Part shown: one piece after another, positions 37,893-46,971 of the stretch | Position numbering within the stretch: the first letter of the stretch is position 1 | Layout: every line of letters begins with the position of its first letter | Assembly: GCF_003129565.1 (NCBI RefSeq) | Contig: NZ_QETF01000007.1 | Span: 1 to 64,000, forward strand | Source of the DNA: Salibaculum griseiflavum | Lineage (GTDB): Bacteria; Pseudomonadota; Alphaproteobacteria; Rhodobacterales; Rhodobacteraceae | Direction of reading: 5' to 3' | DNA: 64,000 nucleotides | Notes under the pieces: generated by a model | Database searches by the model: none | The model's input: only the letters and a program-made list of their open reading frames with translations | Told to the model about the DNA's origin: nothing | Program-made: the position numbers and the translations under genes

Positions 37893-38881
37893 TTGGGGTG
37901 CCTCAGGCGCGGATTGGACAGGATCGACAGGATATCGGCCGTCAGATTCAACAGGATATAGGCGGCGGCAAAGATCAGGCAGCAGGCCTGCACCACCGGA
38001 ATGTCGCGGATCTTCACACTATCGACGAAGAGCTGCCCGATACCCGGATAGACGAAGACCACCTCGACGACGACCACGCCGGTGATCAGGTAGGCAAGGT
38101 TCAGCGCGATAACATTGATGATCGGCGCCAGCGCATTGGGCAACGCGTGTTTCACGATGACCCGCATGGGCGACAGTCCCTTGAGCCGGGCCATCTCGAT
38201 ATAGGGTGACGCCAGCAGATTGATGATCGCGGCCCGCGTCATCCGCATCATGTGCGCCGTGACCACAAGCGTCAGCGTCAGCGCGGGCAGAAGCGATTTC
38301 TCGACCCGTTCCCAGAACGGCATGCCCTGATAGATGTTGGACAGGCTGGGCAGGATCGGATTGAGAACCGCCAGGAACAGGATCAGCACGTAGGCCATGA
38401 AGAATTCCGGGCTGGAGATCGAGCTGAGCGTGAAGATATTGGCCGACCGGTCGAACGCCGTGTTACGGTAAAGCGCAGCCAGAACCCCCAGCGTGATCGA
38501 GAACGGCACCGCAATCGACGCGGTGACGGCCGCAAGGAACAGCGTGTTCGACAGACGCGGCGCGATCTGCTCGACCACGGTCGTCGTATCGGACCCGCCG
38601 CCCAGGTTGCTGACCCGGTTGAGCTGCGAAAAGCTGGTGCCGAGATCCAGCGTCAGCATCCCGCGCAACCAGTCGAAGTAGCGCAGCACCAGCGGCTGGT
38701 CCAAGCCCAGATCACGCCTGATGGTGGCGACCGTCTCGGGCGTGGCGCCCTGGCCCAGGATCAATTCGGCAAAGTCCCCCGGCAAGAGGTTGACCGCCAC
38801 GAAGATCACGATGGACACGACAAACAGCGTCAACAAGCCGAGGCCGAGGCGCTGGAGGATAATCCTCAGGATTGAGTTCAC
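37889..38881 (-). CDS. peptide ABC transporter permease, DppB-like
   Basis: This 330-residue inner-membrane permease of the binding-protein-dependent transporter family has six membrane segments. It shows the DppB start RLGLGLLTLFVVSIVIFVAV, the LRRDLGLDQP-like periplasmic stretch (IRRDLGLDQPLVLRYFDWL) and the coupling loop SPYIEMARLKGLSPMRVIVK. It pairs with the DppC-like protein to form the channel. It lies 48 bases after the proline iminopeptidase gene, with which it may be cotranscribed. Confidence 0.93.
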   Translation of the reverse strand: MNSILRIILQRLGLGLLTLFVVSIVIFVAVNLLPGDFAELILGQGATPETVATIRRDLGLDQPLVLRYFDWLRGMLTLDLGTSFSQLNRVSNLGGGSDTTTVVEQIAPRLSNTLFLAAVTASIAVPFSITLGVLAALYRNTAFDRSANIFTLSSISSPEFFMAYVLILFLAVLNPILPSLSNIYQGMPFWERVEKSLLPALTLTLVVTAHMMRMTRAAIINLLASPYIEMARLKGLSPMRVIVKHALPNALAPIINVIALNLAYLITGVVVVEVVFVYPGIGQLFVDSVKIRDIPVVQACCLIFAAAYILLNLTADILSILSNPRLRHPK

Positions 38882-38929
38882 GTATTCCGTCCCTGTTTTG
38901 CGAACAGGTTACCGGAAGCCCCCCAGCAT

Positions 38930-39916
38930 TCAACCCCCTGCTTGGCGACGCTGCGCGATGCGGTCGGTGGCGCGCACGAGCTCCGCGCTGATTCCGGGTT
39001 CCGACAGGGCATGGCCGGCCTTGGGCACCATGACCAGGCGGCCCACCGGCCAGGCTTGCGACAAGCGATGCGCCGAGGCGGGTGGGCAGATCATGTCGAA
39101 CCGGCCTTGCACGATGACGCCGGGAATATGGGCGATCCGGTCCATCCGGTTCAGAATCCGCGTGTTGTCGTCGAGAAAGGCGCCGTTGTGAAAATAGTGA
39201 CATTCCAGCCGGGCGAAGGCACGGGCGTAGTCCCCCGGCCCGTCCATTCCCGCGCCGTTGCTGTCGATCGAGGCCAGCGCGTTTTCCCAGCCCGCCCAGG
39301 CGCGCGCATAGCGCGTCTGAACCAGGCGGTCATCGGAAAACAGCCGCTTGTGATAGGCGGCGATCATGGCGTGGCGTTCCTCTTCGGGGACAAGGTTCGC
39401 AAACCGGTCCCACAGCTCGGGCCAGAACTTACCCGCGCCACCTTCATAGAACCAGTCAAGCTCTGCCTGGGTGGCCAGGAACACGCCGCGCAGGATCAGC
39501 TCCCGCACGCGGTCGGGGTGTTCCTGGGCGTAGACCAGGGCCAGGGTGGCCCCCCAACTGCCGCCGAAGGCGACCCAGGTGTCGATGCTCAGCTCCTGCC
39601 GGATTTGTTCGATATCCGCGACAAGGTGCCAGGTGGTGTTCGCCTCGACACTGGCATGGGGCCGCGAGCGGCCGCAGCCTCGCTGGTCGAACAGGATCAC
39701 TCGATAGACGGCCGGATCGAAATAGCGCCGCATGGCGGGGCTGCACCCGCCTCCCGGCCCGCCATGCAGCACGATCACCGGCAGGCCATCGGGATTGCCG
39801 CATTGTTCGACATAGATCCTGTGGCCATCGCCGACATCCATCATCCGCTGATCGAACGGCTCGATCGGGGGGTAGAGATGTGCAACCGCGCGTCTTTGTC
39901 CCGGGACCTTGTCCAT
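38930..39916 (-). CDS. pip: proline iminopeptidase
   Basis: This alpha/beta hydrolase releases N-terminal proline from peptides in the cytoplasm. The 328-residue protein shows the oxyanion stretch HGGPGGG (51-57), [11 protein letters not shown] (77-87), the nucleophile Ser120 in GGSWG, the aspartate in [10 protein letters not shown] and the histidine in KAGHALSEP. Two ATG codons are close; I choose 39916, five bases after AGGA, over 39922. Its position ahead of a peptide transporter suggests import and hydrolysis of peptides by one operon. Confidence 0.93.
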   Translation of the reverse strand: MDKVPGQRRAVAHLYPPIEPFDQRMMDVGDGHRIYVEQCGNPDGLPVIVLHGGPGGGCSPAMRRYFDPAVYRVILFDQRGCGRSRPHASVEANTTWHLVADIEQIRQELSIDTWVAFGGSWGATLALVYAQEHPDRVRELILRGVFLATQAELDWFYEGGAGKFWPELWDRFANLVPEEERHAMIAAYHKRLFSDDRLVQTRYARAWAGWENALASIDSNGAGMDGPGDYARAFARLECHYFHNGAFLDDNTRILNRMDRIAHIPGVIVQGRFDMICPPASAHRLSQAWPVGRLVMVPKAGHALSEPGISAELVRATDRIAQRRQAGG

Positions 39917-39986
39917 GACCATCCTATATGAGAGCGAGGGGAAGAAATGCCCCTACGCGATCTGGCATGCCATTTTGGAGAGTGCG

Positions 39987-40733
39987 ATGCAAACCGGACC
40001 CAGCACAATCGACGAAAGCGAAGTCGCGAAATTCGAGGCGATGGCCGCCGAATGGTGGGATACCGAGGGCAAATTCAAACCCCTGCACATGCTGAACCCG
40101 ACGCGGCTGGATTACATCACCCGCCAGATCGCGGCCGAGTTCGGGCGTGACCTATCGCAAGAGGCGCCCTTCAAGGGTCTGCGCCTTCTCGATATCGGCT
40201 GCGGCGGCGGCTTGCTTTGCGAACCCATGGCGCGGCTTGGCGCAACGGTCGTGGGCGCCGATGCGGCAGCGGGCAATATCCCTGTCGCCAGGATCCATGC
40301 GGAACAATCCGGGCTGGAGATCGACTATCGCCACACCACTGCCGAGGATCTGGCCGCCGCCGGGGAACAGTTCGACGTCGTCCTGAACATGGAAGTGGTC
40401 GAACATGTCGCCGACCCTCAGGCCTATCTGAACGCCTGTCATGCCCTGTTGAAACCGGGTGGGCTGCACATCTGCTCCACCATCAACCGCAACCCGAAAA
40501 GCTTTGCCATGGCGATCATCGGGGCCGAATACGTGATGCGATGGCTGCCCAAGGGCACCCATGAATGGAGCAAATTCATCACCCCCGATGAGCTTTTCGC
40601 GATGCTGCGCCAGGCCGGACTGGACCCCGTTGATCGCAAGGGGTTCAGCTTCAACCCGGTGCTCTGGTCCTGGTCGATCTCGGAGCGTGATCTGTCGGTC
40701 AACTACGTGACTGCCGCGATCCGCCGTCACTGA
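39987..40733 (+). CDS. ubiG: ubiquinone biosynthesis O-methyltransferase
   Basis: UbiG performs both O-methylations in ubiquinone synthesis using SAM. The 248-residue protein has motif [12 protein letters not shown] (67-77), [10 protein letters not shown] and [13 protein letters not shown], which are characteristic of the family. The C-terminal [14 protein letters not shown] is also typical. The ATG at 39987 has a GGAG upstream; the longer frame from 39909 is not family-like. It is divergent from pip and overlaps the end of the convergent GNAT gene by seven bases. Confidence 0.96.
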   Translation: MQTGPSTIDESEVAKFEAMAAEWWDTEGKFKPLHMLNPTRLDYITRQIAAEFGRDLSQEAPFKGLRLLDIGCGGGLLCEPMARLGATVVGADAAAGNIPVARIHAEQSGLEIDYRHTTAEDLAAAGEQFDVVLNMEVVEHVADPQAYLNACHALLKPGGLHICSTINRNPKSFAMAIIGAEYVMRWLPKGTHEWSKFITPDELFAMLRQAGLDPVDRKGFSFNPVLWSWSISERDLSVNYVTAAIRRH

Positions 40734-41503
40734 GGACGTTTCAACGCCGCTGTCACGGTTTCATGCAATCCGAAGCCCGCCCGGCGATAGATGCGGCCGG
40801 CATCCCCCTCCGCTTCGGCCACGATGACTGCAGTCGCGTCAGGTGCCTTGCCGAACGCCCATCCTCCGACATGACCCAGCAAGGCGGCGCAGAGCCCCCG
40901 TCGGCGGTAACTGGCCCGGGTCTGCACATCCTGAAACCGGATCAACTCGCGATTCAGAAGGACCCCCATGCTGGAGACCGGCACATCACCCGCCCAAAGA
41001 GCGAACCATTGGCCCAGGCCCCGCGAAACCTGGACACGCCGATTGGCATATCGTTTCACAAGGTATTCCGCATGCAGTACCGGATCGTGGCCATCCTCGA
41101 CCGCGACTTCCAGCCCAAGGTCCACCAAGGATCGCCAATCCTCGTCGCTCTGCGGCGGACGCAAGGAAAGGCCGGCCGGCAGTTCGGGGGCCCGGATCGC
41201 ATGGCGCAGGGTCAGAACGTCGTCCCGCTCAATCTCGTAGCCTAGCCCCTCGAACCGGCTGACGTTGGGCTCTACGCCGTCCCATTGCAGACAGACATGC
41301 TGGGCCTTGGGATGGGCGATGGAAAAAAGTGTCTCCGCCTTTTGAAGCGTCGTCCGGTCATCCTTGAGGATCACGCAGTTTCCAAACCAGAAATCGGGTT
41401 CGTCCGGGGTGGTCTGCACGATATGATCGCCCCGGTCCTCGAATGTGCTCAATCCACTCATAACCAGCGCATCCGTCGCCAGTCCGAGGGATCGGAACAT
41501 CAT
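40727..41503 (-). CDS. GNAT family acetyltransferase
   Basis: This 258-residue protein carries a C-terminal GNAT domain: [20 protein letters not shown] (in part) is the acetyl-CoA-binding region and [20 protein letters not shown] ends the fold. The N-terminal half is less conserved. The substrate is unknown. Translation probably starts at the first of two adjacent ATGs (41503), which overlaps the marR stop as ATGA. It is the last gene of the comF-grxC-nit-marR operon. Confidence 0.85.
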   Translation of the reverse strand: MMFRSLGLATDALVMSGLSTFEDRGDHIVQTTPDEPDFWFGNCVILKDDRTTLQKAETLFSIAHPKAQHVCLQWDGVEPNVSRFEGLGYEIERDDVLTLRHAIRAPELPAGLSLRPPQSDEDWRSLVDLGLEVAVEDGHDPVLHAEYLVKRYANRRVQVSRGLGQWFALWAGDVPVSSMGVLLNRELIRFQDVQTRASYRRRGLCAALLGHVGGWAFGKAPDATAVIVAEAEGDAGRIYRRAGFGLHETVTAALKRPQ

Positions 41504-41943
41504 TCGTCCTCGGACAGGTTCACCCGCAAGGACCGCAGGATCGGCAGGACGGCCCGCACCTTCTCGGCACCGATCTCTTCCACCGCCTCGGCGATGATCG
41601 GCGCGATGGCGGCGAGCGCCGCGTCGCGAGCGGCTCGGCCTGACGGGCTGATCGTGACCATCTTGCGTCGGGCATCGTCCCAATCGGGGCGAATATGAAC
41701 ATAGCCCGCGACTTCGAGCTTGCGCAGGGTGTTCGTCATCGCACCCCGCGTCAGGTGAAACGTGCGCGCCAGCTGCGCCGGGGATTTTTCCGTCTGGCTG
41801 CGCGCCAGGTGATTGAGCACCGAGAAATGGCTTAGCTCCATCCCCCGCGGCAGCGCCCTGGCGACGTTGTTGCGCGCCAGCTGATCCACGGTCAGGATCT
41901 CGCTGAAGAGCGCAACGGCAAGGCTGTCTGTCTGGGTGCTCAT
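41500..41943 (-). CDS. MarR family transcriptional regulator
   Basis: This 147-residue winged-helix regulator is expected to bind DNA as a dimer. Recognition-helix residues are in SPAQLARTFHLTRGAMTNTL (54-73) and the wing is WDDARRKMVTISPSG. Coupled by ATGA overlaps to the nitrilase-family gene before it and the GNAT gene after it, it may control this operon or respond to a GNAT substrate. The target is not visible from sequence. Confidence 0.92.
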   Translation of the reverse strand: MSTQTDSLAVALFSEILTVDQLARNNVARALPRGMELSHFSVLNHLARSQTEKSPAQLARTFHLTRGAMTNTLRKLEVAGYVHIRPDWDDARRKMVTISPSGRAARDAALAAIAPIIAEAVEEIGAEKVRAVLPILRSLRVNLSEDE

Positions 41944-42767
41944 GGTCCCCTGAAATCCCGTTCACTCTGGATCGATGGCAGTCGCTTGCGGGTATCTGCC
42001 ACTTGTTCCAACTGAATATCAACTGTGTAGACGCCCGGTTCGGTCCCTGCGTCCAAAAGAACGTCGCCCCAGGGCGAAATGACCATGCTGTGACCATAAG
42101 TATGACGGGCGCGCCCCGATCGGGCTCGATGCTGCCCGGTTTGCGCCGCCGCCGCGACGAAGCAGCCGGTCTCGATGGCGCGGGCCCGCAAGAGCGTTTC
42201 CCAGTGATCGCGCCCGGTCACCGGTGAAAACGCCGATGGCACCAGAAGAATTTCGGCCCCGGCCTGTGCCAGTCGGCGATAGAGATGCGGAAAGCGCAGA
42301 TCGTAACAGACCGACAATCCGAAACAGCCAAGTGGCGTCGGCGCAAGAACGGCGGTGTCACCGGGTTCGTATCCGTCGGACTCCCGATATGTCTCGGCTT
42401 GGGAGACCTGCACGTCGAACATGTGGATCTTGTCATAGCGCGCGGTGATTTCGCCCTTGGGCGAGATCATGAAGGACCGGTTCACGAAGCGGCCCCCTGC
42501 CCCGCCCTTCAGCGCCAGAGAGCCAATCGAAAGCCACACAGCCAGATCGCGTGCCTTTTGGCGCAATCCGGCCAGCACCGGGTCATCGGCTTCCAGGGAC
42601 AGAACCGCTGCTTGATGGGCACGGTCTAAGCTCACGCAATTGCTGACCTCGGGCGTCAGGACCAGATCAGCCCCCTGCTCGGCCGCCGACTCCATCAACC
42701 CGCTCAGCGTATCGAGATTCTCAGCCGGATCGTCGCTGGAACAGATCTGAAGAAGCGCGGCTTTCAC
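41940..42767 (-). CDS. carbon-nitrogen hydrolase (nitrilase superfamily, Nit-like)
   Basis: The 275-residue enzyme has the complete Glu-Lys-Cys triad: Glu40 in LVLTPEVSN, Lys113 in YDKIHMFDV and Cys154 in LSVCYDLRFP. The pattern YDKIHMFDV and the length match the Nit1/Nit2 omega-amidase-like branch, which may act on deaminated glutathione or 2-oxoglutaramate. Its neighbour is a glutaredoxin, which is consistent with a glutathione-related role, though this is inference. ATGA overlaps link it to both neighbours. Confidence 0.9.
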   Translation of the reverse strand: MKAALLQICSSDDPAENLDTLSGLMESAAEQGADLVLTPEVSNCVSLDRAHQAAVLSLEADDPVLAGLRQKARDLAVWLSIGSLALKGGAGGRFVNRSFMISPKGEITARYDKIHMFDVQVSQAETYRESDGYEPGDTAVLAPTPLGCFGLSVCYDLRFPHLYRRLAQAGAEILLVPSAFSPVTGRDHWETLLRARAIETGCFVAAAAQTGQHRARSGRARHTYGHSMVISPWGDVLLDAGTEPGVYTVDIQLEQVADTRKRLPSIQSERDFRGP

Positions 42768-43021
42768 GCCGCCAGCAGACCGTCGAGTTTCCCGGCGCGT
42801 TCAAGAGCATAGAGCTCATCACAGCCGCCGACGTGGTCATCGCCTATAAAGATCTGCGGCACCGTGCGGCCCCCATTCGCGCGTTGCACCATTTCGGCGC
42901 GGCGCTCCGGCTCAACGGAAATATCGACCTCGGAAAAGGTGACGCCCTTGGAATTGAGCAGCCGCTTGGCCGCGTGGCAGAAGCCGCAGAACGGCGAGGT
43001 GTAGATTTCAACAGGTTTCAT
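42764..43021 (-). CDS. grxC: glutaredoxin (GrxC type) with CGFC active site
   Basis: This 85-residue redox protein uses glutathione to reduce disulfides. The active site is CGFC (12-15) rather than the common CPYC. The glutathione-binding TVPQIFIGDDHVGGCDEL is standard. An AAGGG ribosome-binding site precedes the ATG at 43021. It lies in an operon behind comF and is coupled to the Nit-like hydrolase. Confidence 0.92.
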   Translation of the reverse strand: MKPVEIYTSPFCGFCHAAKRLLNSKGVTFSEVDISVEPERRAEMVQRANGGRTVPQIFIGDDHVGGCDELYALERAGKLDGLLAA

Positions 43022-43050
43022 GACAGGCCCTTGGATTGTTCCTTGCCAAT

Positions 43051-43791
43051 CTAGGTATCTTTGGTCACGCGGGCCAGTGCCAGCACGCAAACCTCACTTG
43101 CGCCTGCATCAAGGCAGGCCTCGGTCGCCGCCGCAAAGGTGGCACCACTGGTCATGACGTCGTCGATGATGATGACCTGCCGCCCTTCCAGTATTCCCAG
43201 CCTCTTCGGGTGCGGGCGGATCGCACCCGCCAGTGTCTTGAACCGGGCGTCGCGATCTTGTCCGTCCAGCGCGGCCGTGGCGCGGGTGCGTTGCAGGGCG
43301 TCGGGCATGTAGTCCGACGGTGCGAGTTCTGACAGACGCTGGGCCAGAACGGCGGACTGGTTGTATTTCCGCTGGGCCAGACGGCGCCAATGCAGGGGCA
43401 CCGGAACGAGGACTGGTCTTTCGGACCAGATGGGCCGGGCCGCCCGGAACAGCCACGGGGCCGCCGCTCGCGCCAGTTCGATCCGGTCGCCATGCTTGAG
43501 CCGCAGCACCATGCGCCGTCCAAGGTCACGATAGGCGAAAGCGGCGCGGCCTCGGGCCCAGGGCCGCGCGATCCGCAGGCAATCGTCGCAAAGCGCGTCA
43601 CTTTCGCCAGAAGCGCCCGGCTGGCCGGGCAGCGGACAGCCGCAGGCATCGCATGTCAGCCCCTCGATGAAGGGTGTATCCCGCCAGCAGGCACCACATA
43701 ACGAGAAATCGACTGCCGTGCGGGCATCGCACATCGCGCATTGTGGCGGATAGACCGCCTCGACAAGGCTTTGAATCGCCGTCCGTATCAT
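43051..43791 (-). CDS. comF: ComF family phosphoribosyltransferase-like protein
   Basis: ComF proteins are linked to DNA uptake in competent bacteria, though in most species their role is untested. The 246-residue protein has two CxxC pairs forming a zinc site (18/21 and 32/35), a second set (47/50 and 68/71), and a phosphoribosyltransferase motif VIIIDDVMTSGAT. The start has GAGGG nine bases upstream. It is divergent from the NDUFAF5-like gene, the two start codons being only 14 bases apart. It heads the five-gene minus-strand operon. Confidence 0.92.
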   Translation of the reverse strand: MIRTAIQSLVEAVYPPQCAMCDARTAVDFSLCGACWRDTPFIEGLTCDACGCPLPGQPGASGESDALCDDCLRIARPWARGRAAFAYRDLGRRMVLRLKHGDRIELARAAAPWLFRAARPIWSERPVLVPVPLHWRRLAQRKYNQSAVLAQRLSELAPSDYMPDALQRTRATAALDGQDRDARFKTLAGAIRPHPKRLGILEGRQVIIIDDVMTSGATFAAATEACLDAGASEVCVLALARVTKDT

Positions 43792-43805
43792 CTACATCGC
43801 CCTCA

Positions 43806-44639
43806 ATGACACAGCCGCCCCGCCTGACCGACCGCCAGACACTCGACAGAATGCGCCGCCGCGCCGCGCAGGCCGGCCCCGTGCAGTTCCTGCAAGAGGC
43901 GGCCGCGGACGAGGTTCAGGAAAGGCTGGCAGCGGTTAACAGAAGGTTTACGGCCGCGGCCATCGTGACGCCCTGGCCGGACCTGTGGCGCGAGAGACTG
44001 CCGGATGCCACCTGCATACCGGATACCGAGCTTTTGGATCTCGAAGAGGGCCAGCATGACCTGGTGATCCATGCCCTGTCGCTGCATTGGGCAGACGACC
44101 CTATCGGCCAGCTGGTCCAGTGCCGCCGCGCGCTGAGACCCGACGGGCTTCTTTTGGTGACGCTCTTCGGTGGGCAGACCCTGCATGAATTGCGCACCGC
44201 GTTGGCCGAGGCCGAAACCCGCGCCACTGGCGGGCTCTCCCCAAGAGTTCTGCCCATGGCGGAAGTTCGGGATCTTGGCGGGCTGCTGCAACGCGCCGGA
44301 CTGGCGCTGCCGGTGGCCGACACGATGCCCTATCACGTGACCTATCGCGACGTGTTGCACCTGATGCATGACCTGCGCGGCATGGGCGAAACGAACGCCA
44401 TGGAGGCAAGGCACCGAAGCCCCCTGCGCCGCGACATTCTGCCGCTTGTGCAACAGATCTACCATGGCACCTTCGCTGAACCCAACGGACGCCTGCCCGC
44501 CACCTTCGAGATCGTCACCCTGACCGGATGGGCACCCAGTGCCGATCAGCAGAAACCCCTGCGGCCCGGCTCGGCCTCGCACAGGCTCGCCGATGTTCTG
44601 GGCACGGACGAAGTGCCGCTGAAGGACGGGAACGATTGA
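43806..44639 (+). CDS. NDUFAF5-like methyltransferase-fold protein lacking SAM motif I
   Basis: This 277-residue protein resembles the BioC/NDUFAF5 group (QEAAADEVQERLAAVNRRF at 30-48, HDLVIHALSLHWADDPIGQL at 84-103, RRALRPDGLLLVTLFGG at 107-123). The glycine-rich SAM loop expected near residue 52 is replaced by AIVTPWPDLWRERLPDA (52-68). It may not bind SAM normally. In mitochondria NDUFAF5 modifies a complex I subunit; a similar role is possible here. No ribosome-binding site precedes the start, which is 14 bases from the comF start. hemH follows after 57 bases. Confidence 0.78.
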   Translation: MTQPPRLTDRQTLDRMRRRAAQAGPVQFLQEAAADEVQERLAAVNRRFTAAAIVTPWPDLWRERLPDATCIPDTELLDLEEGQHDLVIHALSLHWADDPIGQLVQCRRALRPDGLLLVTLFGGQTLHELRTALAEAETRATGGLSPRVLPMAEVRDLGGLLQRAGLALPVADTMPYHVTYRDVLHLMHDLRGMGETNAMEARHRSPLRRDILPLVQQIYHGTFAEPNGRLPATFEIVTLTGWAPSADQQKPLRPGSASHRLADVLGTDEVPLKDGND

Positions 44640-44696
44640 CCATCAGTGCGGACGCGCTATGCCCATCAAAAGAATTAATCAGGAAACGGACGCCGA

Positions 44697-45755
44697 ATGA
44701 CCAAGACCGAGGCCACCTGCCCCGCCCATGCCCCCGCGGATCACCCCAAGATCAAGCCCGCCAAGGTTGGGGTTTTGCTGGCAAATCTGGGCACGCCGGA
44801 TCACTACAGCTATTGGCCCATGCGCCGCTATCTGGGTGAGTTTCTGTCCGACAAGCGCGTGATCGACTATTCCGCCTGGCTCTGGCAACCGCTCTTGCAG
44901 CTTGTCATCCTGACGAAACGCCCGTTCACCAGCGGTGCCGCCTATAAATCAATCTGGAACGAGGAAGCGGGCGAAAGCCCCCTGATGACAATCACCAAAG
45001 ACCAGACCGCTGCCATGGCTGCCCGGATGAAGGACCGCTACGGCGACGATGTTATGGTGGATTTCTGCATGCGCTACGGCAATCCTTCGACCAAATCGAA
45101 GGTGCGTGCCATGGTCGAGGCCGGATGCACGAAGATCCTGTTCTTCCCGCTTTATCCGCACTACGCGGGCGCCACCTCGGCCACGGCGGTTGACCAGTTC
45201 TTTCGCGCCCTGATGGATGAGAAGTGGCAGCCCATCGCGCGGGTCGTGCCGCCCTATTTCGAGGATCCCGCCTATATCGAGGCGCTGGCGCAGTCGGTCG
45301 AGCGGGCCTATGCCGCGAAAGAGGACAAGCCCGACATCCTGGTCTGTTCCTACCACGGGATGCCGCAGCGCTACCTGACAGAGGGCGACCCCTACCACTG
45401 CGAATGCCAGAAGACGACGCGTCTTCTCAAGGAACGGCTGGGGTGGGACGATACCCAGATCACCACCACGTTCCAGTCGGTCTTCGGCCCCGAGGAATGG
45501 CTGCGCCCCTACACTGTCGAAGAGGTGGCCCGCCTTGCCGAGGAAGACGGGAAAAAGAAGATCGCCGTGATCGCGCCCGCCTTCTCTACCGATTGCATCG
45601 AAACGCTGGAAGAGATCAACGAAGAGATCAAGGAGAGCTTTGAAGAGGCCGGCGGCGAGGAGTTCACCTATATCCCCTGCCTGAACGCCGAAGACGCCCA
45701 TATGGATGCGCTGGCCGGGGTGGTTGAACGGGAACTGAGCGGCTGGCTGGATTGA
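44697..45755 (+). CDS. hemH: ferrochelatase
   Basis: HemH inserts ferrous iron into protoporphyrin IX, the last step of haem synthesis. The 352-residue protein has VGVLLANLGTPD near residue 23, RYGNPS, the catalytic His in CSYHGMPQRYL and the conserved Glu in FSTDCIETLEEI. The N-terminal run of about 20 residues before VGVLLANLG is longer than in some homologues. It follows the NDUFAF5-like gene on the same strand. Confidence 0.97.
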   Translation: MTKTEATCPAHAPADHPKIKPAKVGVLLANLGTPDHYSYWPMRRYLGEFLSDKRVIDYSAWLWQPLLQLVILTKRPFTSGAAYKSIWNEEAGESPLMTITKDQTAAMAARMKDRYGDDVMVDFCMRYGNPSTKSKVRAMVEAGCTKILFFPLYPHYAGATSATAVDQFFRALMDEKWQPIARVVPPYFEDPAYIEALAQSVERAYAAKEDKPDILVCSYHGMPQRYLTEGDPYHCECQKTTRLLKERLGWDDTQITTTFQSVFGPEEWLRPYTVEEVARLAEEDGKKKIAVIAPAFSTDCIETLEEINEEIKESFEEAGGEEFTYIPCLNAEDAHMDALAGVVERELSGWLD

Positions 45756-45801
45756 CGCAAATCCCGCCAGTCACATCCTGACCACGATACCGAAATGAAG
45801 A

Positions 45802-45827
45802 AACGCCGCTGGTTTCCCAACGGCGTT
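45802..45827. terminator. bidirectional terminator between hemH and the small membrane protein gene
   Basis: AACGCCG (45802-45808) pairs with CGGCGTT (45821-45827), and the stem continues inward after one mismatch to a TTTC loop. On the minus strand it is followed by TTTCTTC. It separates two convergent genes. Confidence 0.7.
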
Positions 45828-45864
45828 CCAGATTTCGAAACTGTCGCGAAAATCGCGATCAGGA

Positions 45865-46068
45865 TCAGTCGGTGCTGCCGGTGGTCGAAGCAGCAGCTGC
45901 GATCAGGGCGATCAGGATGATCGGGATGATCAGGTTGGAGGAGGATCCGCCGGTGGTCTCTTCGACGACAACAACGGGTTCCATTTCCATCACGGGCTCT
46001 TCCATGCCACCGGCGAAAGCGGTGGAGGCAGCGCCAGCGAACACAGCAGCGAGTGCAATCTTTTTCAT
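45865..46068 (-). CDS. small exported single-pass membrane protein
   Basis: I recognise no named function. The 67-residue protein has a clear signal peptide (1-19, TAFA before Gly). An acidic Glu/Met/Val stretch (23-38), a GGSSSN turn and a hydrophobic segment LIIPIILIALIAAAA (46-60) follow, ending STTGSTD. The ATG at 46068 has GGAG seven bases upstream. Its own terminator and a 124-base upstream gap suggest a monocistronic transcript. Similar small proteins with a GGSS hinge occur widely in roseobacters, as far as I recall. Confidence 0.7.
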   Translation of the reverse strand: MKKIALAAVFAGAASTAFAGGMEEPVMEMEPVVVVEETTGGSSSNLIIPIILIALIAAAASTTGSTD

Positions 46069-46216
46069 AGTCATTCTCCAGTTCTTGCCCAAGGCAAAGG
46101 TGTTGAGGAATCGCCAAGGGCACCCAAGACTTACCTCATGAGCCGCTGTAAAGCAGTATTTTTGGCAGAAAGCAAAGCTCTATGGCGCGATTCTCGCCTC
46201 GGGTTGCCGAATGTCG

Positions 46217-46810
46217 TCAAATCAGCAACACTTGCGTGCCAACCTTGCTGTAGCCGAACAACTCCTGAATGTGCTCATTAAAGAGCCCGATGCAGCCATT
46301 CGACGACCGCCGGCCGATCTTGCGCGTGTCGTGGGTGCCGTGAATCCGGTAATACGTCCAGGACAGATAGAGCGCATGGGTCCCAAGTGGGTTGTCCGGG
46401 CCGGGGCCGACATAGTCGGGCCATTCGGGGTTGCGCTCTTTCATGGCCGGAGTCGGGCGCCAGCTGGGGCCCTCGACCTTCCGCACCACTTCGGTACGGC
46501 CAAGCCGGGTCAGATCCTCGGTCAGCGGAACGCTGGTCGGGTAAAGCTTGTACAGGCTCTCATCCTCAGACCAGTAGTGCAACGCCCGGCTTTGAATATC
46601 GACGAGGATCGCACCGTTCGACAGGTTGCTGAAATACGGACGCCAATCCAGTTGGCGAAAACTGGAAACGTTGCGCCGGATCGTCTGGGAAATATCCCCT
46701 TCGATCTCGGTGGTATTCGCGGTTTGCGCCAGTGCCGAGCTGCCGGCCAGGGCGGCCGACCCAGCGAGGAAACCGCGCCGGCTGAACTTGCTAAAGATAG
46801 GATCGGACAT
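46217..46810 (-). CDS. L,D-transpeptidase (YkuD domain), Tat signal
   Basis: L,D-transpeptidases form 3-3 cross-links in peptidoglycan or attach proteins to it. This 197-residue protein has a Tat-type signal (SRRGFLAG, 10-17; cleavage near Ala28). The YkuD domain has the catalytic motif HGTHDTRKIGRRSSNGCIGL: His157, and Cys173 in SNGC. GTHALYLSWTYY precedes it. It is divergent from the CAP lipoprotein gene. A second, shorter transpeptidase lies 0.7 kb further on. Confidence 0.92.
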   Translation of the reverse strand: MSDPIFSKFSRRGFLAGSAALAGSSALAQTANTTEIEGDISQTIRRNVSSFRQLDWRPYFSNLSNGAILVDIQSRALHYWSEDESLYKLYPTSVPLTEDLTRLGRTEVVRKVEGPSWRPTPAMKERNPEWPDYVGPGPDNPLGTHALYLSWTYYRIHGTHDTRKIGRRSSNGCIGLFNEHIQELFGYSKVGTQVLLI

Positions 46811-46971
46811 CAAAGGTCTCCAACCGTGTTGAAATTCGAAGTTTAAATATGGCGCTTTTATCGCGCTCGCAAATCAAACAACTGTCAGACCGGCGGCATC
46901 ACGCTGATGTGGGTTTGAATCGCAACGACTTGCGGGCTATGCCCATTCGAGATTGGAAAAAGGATTCCACG

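Noticed and set aside
41504-42097. Upstream extension of the GNAT frame
   Set aside because: It overlaps the marR gene and part of the nitrilase gene in another frame; the ATGA overlap at 41503 fixes the start.
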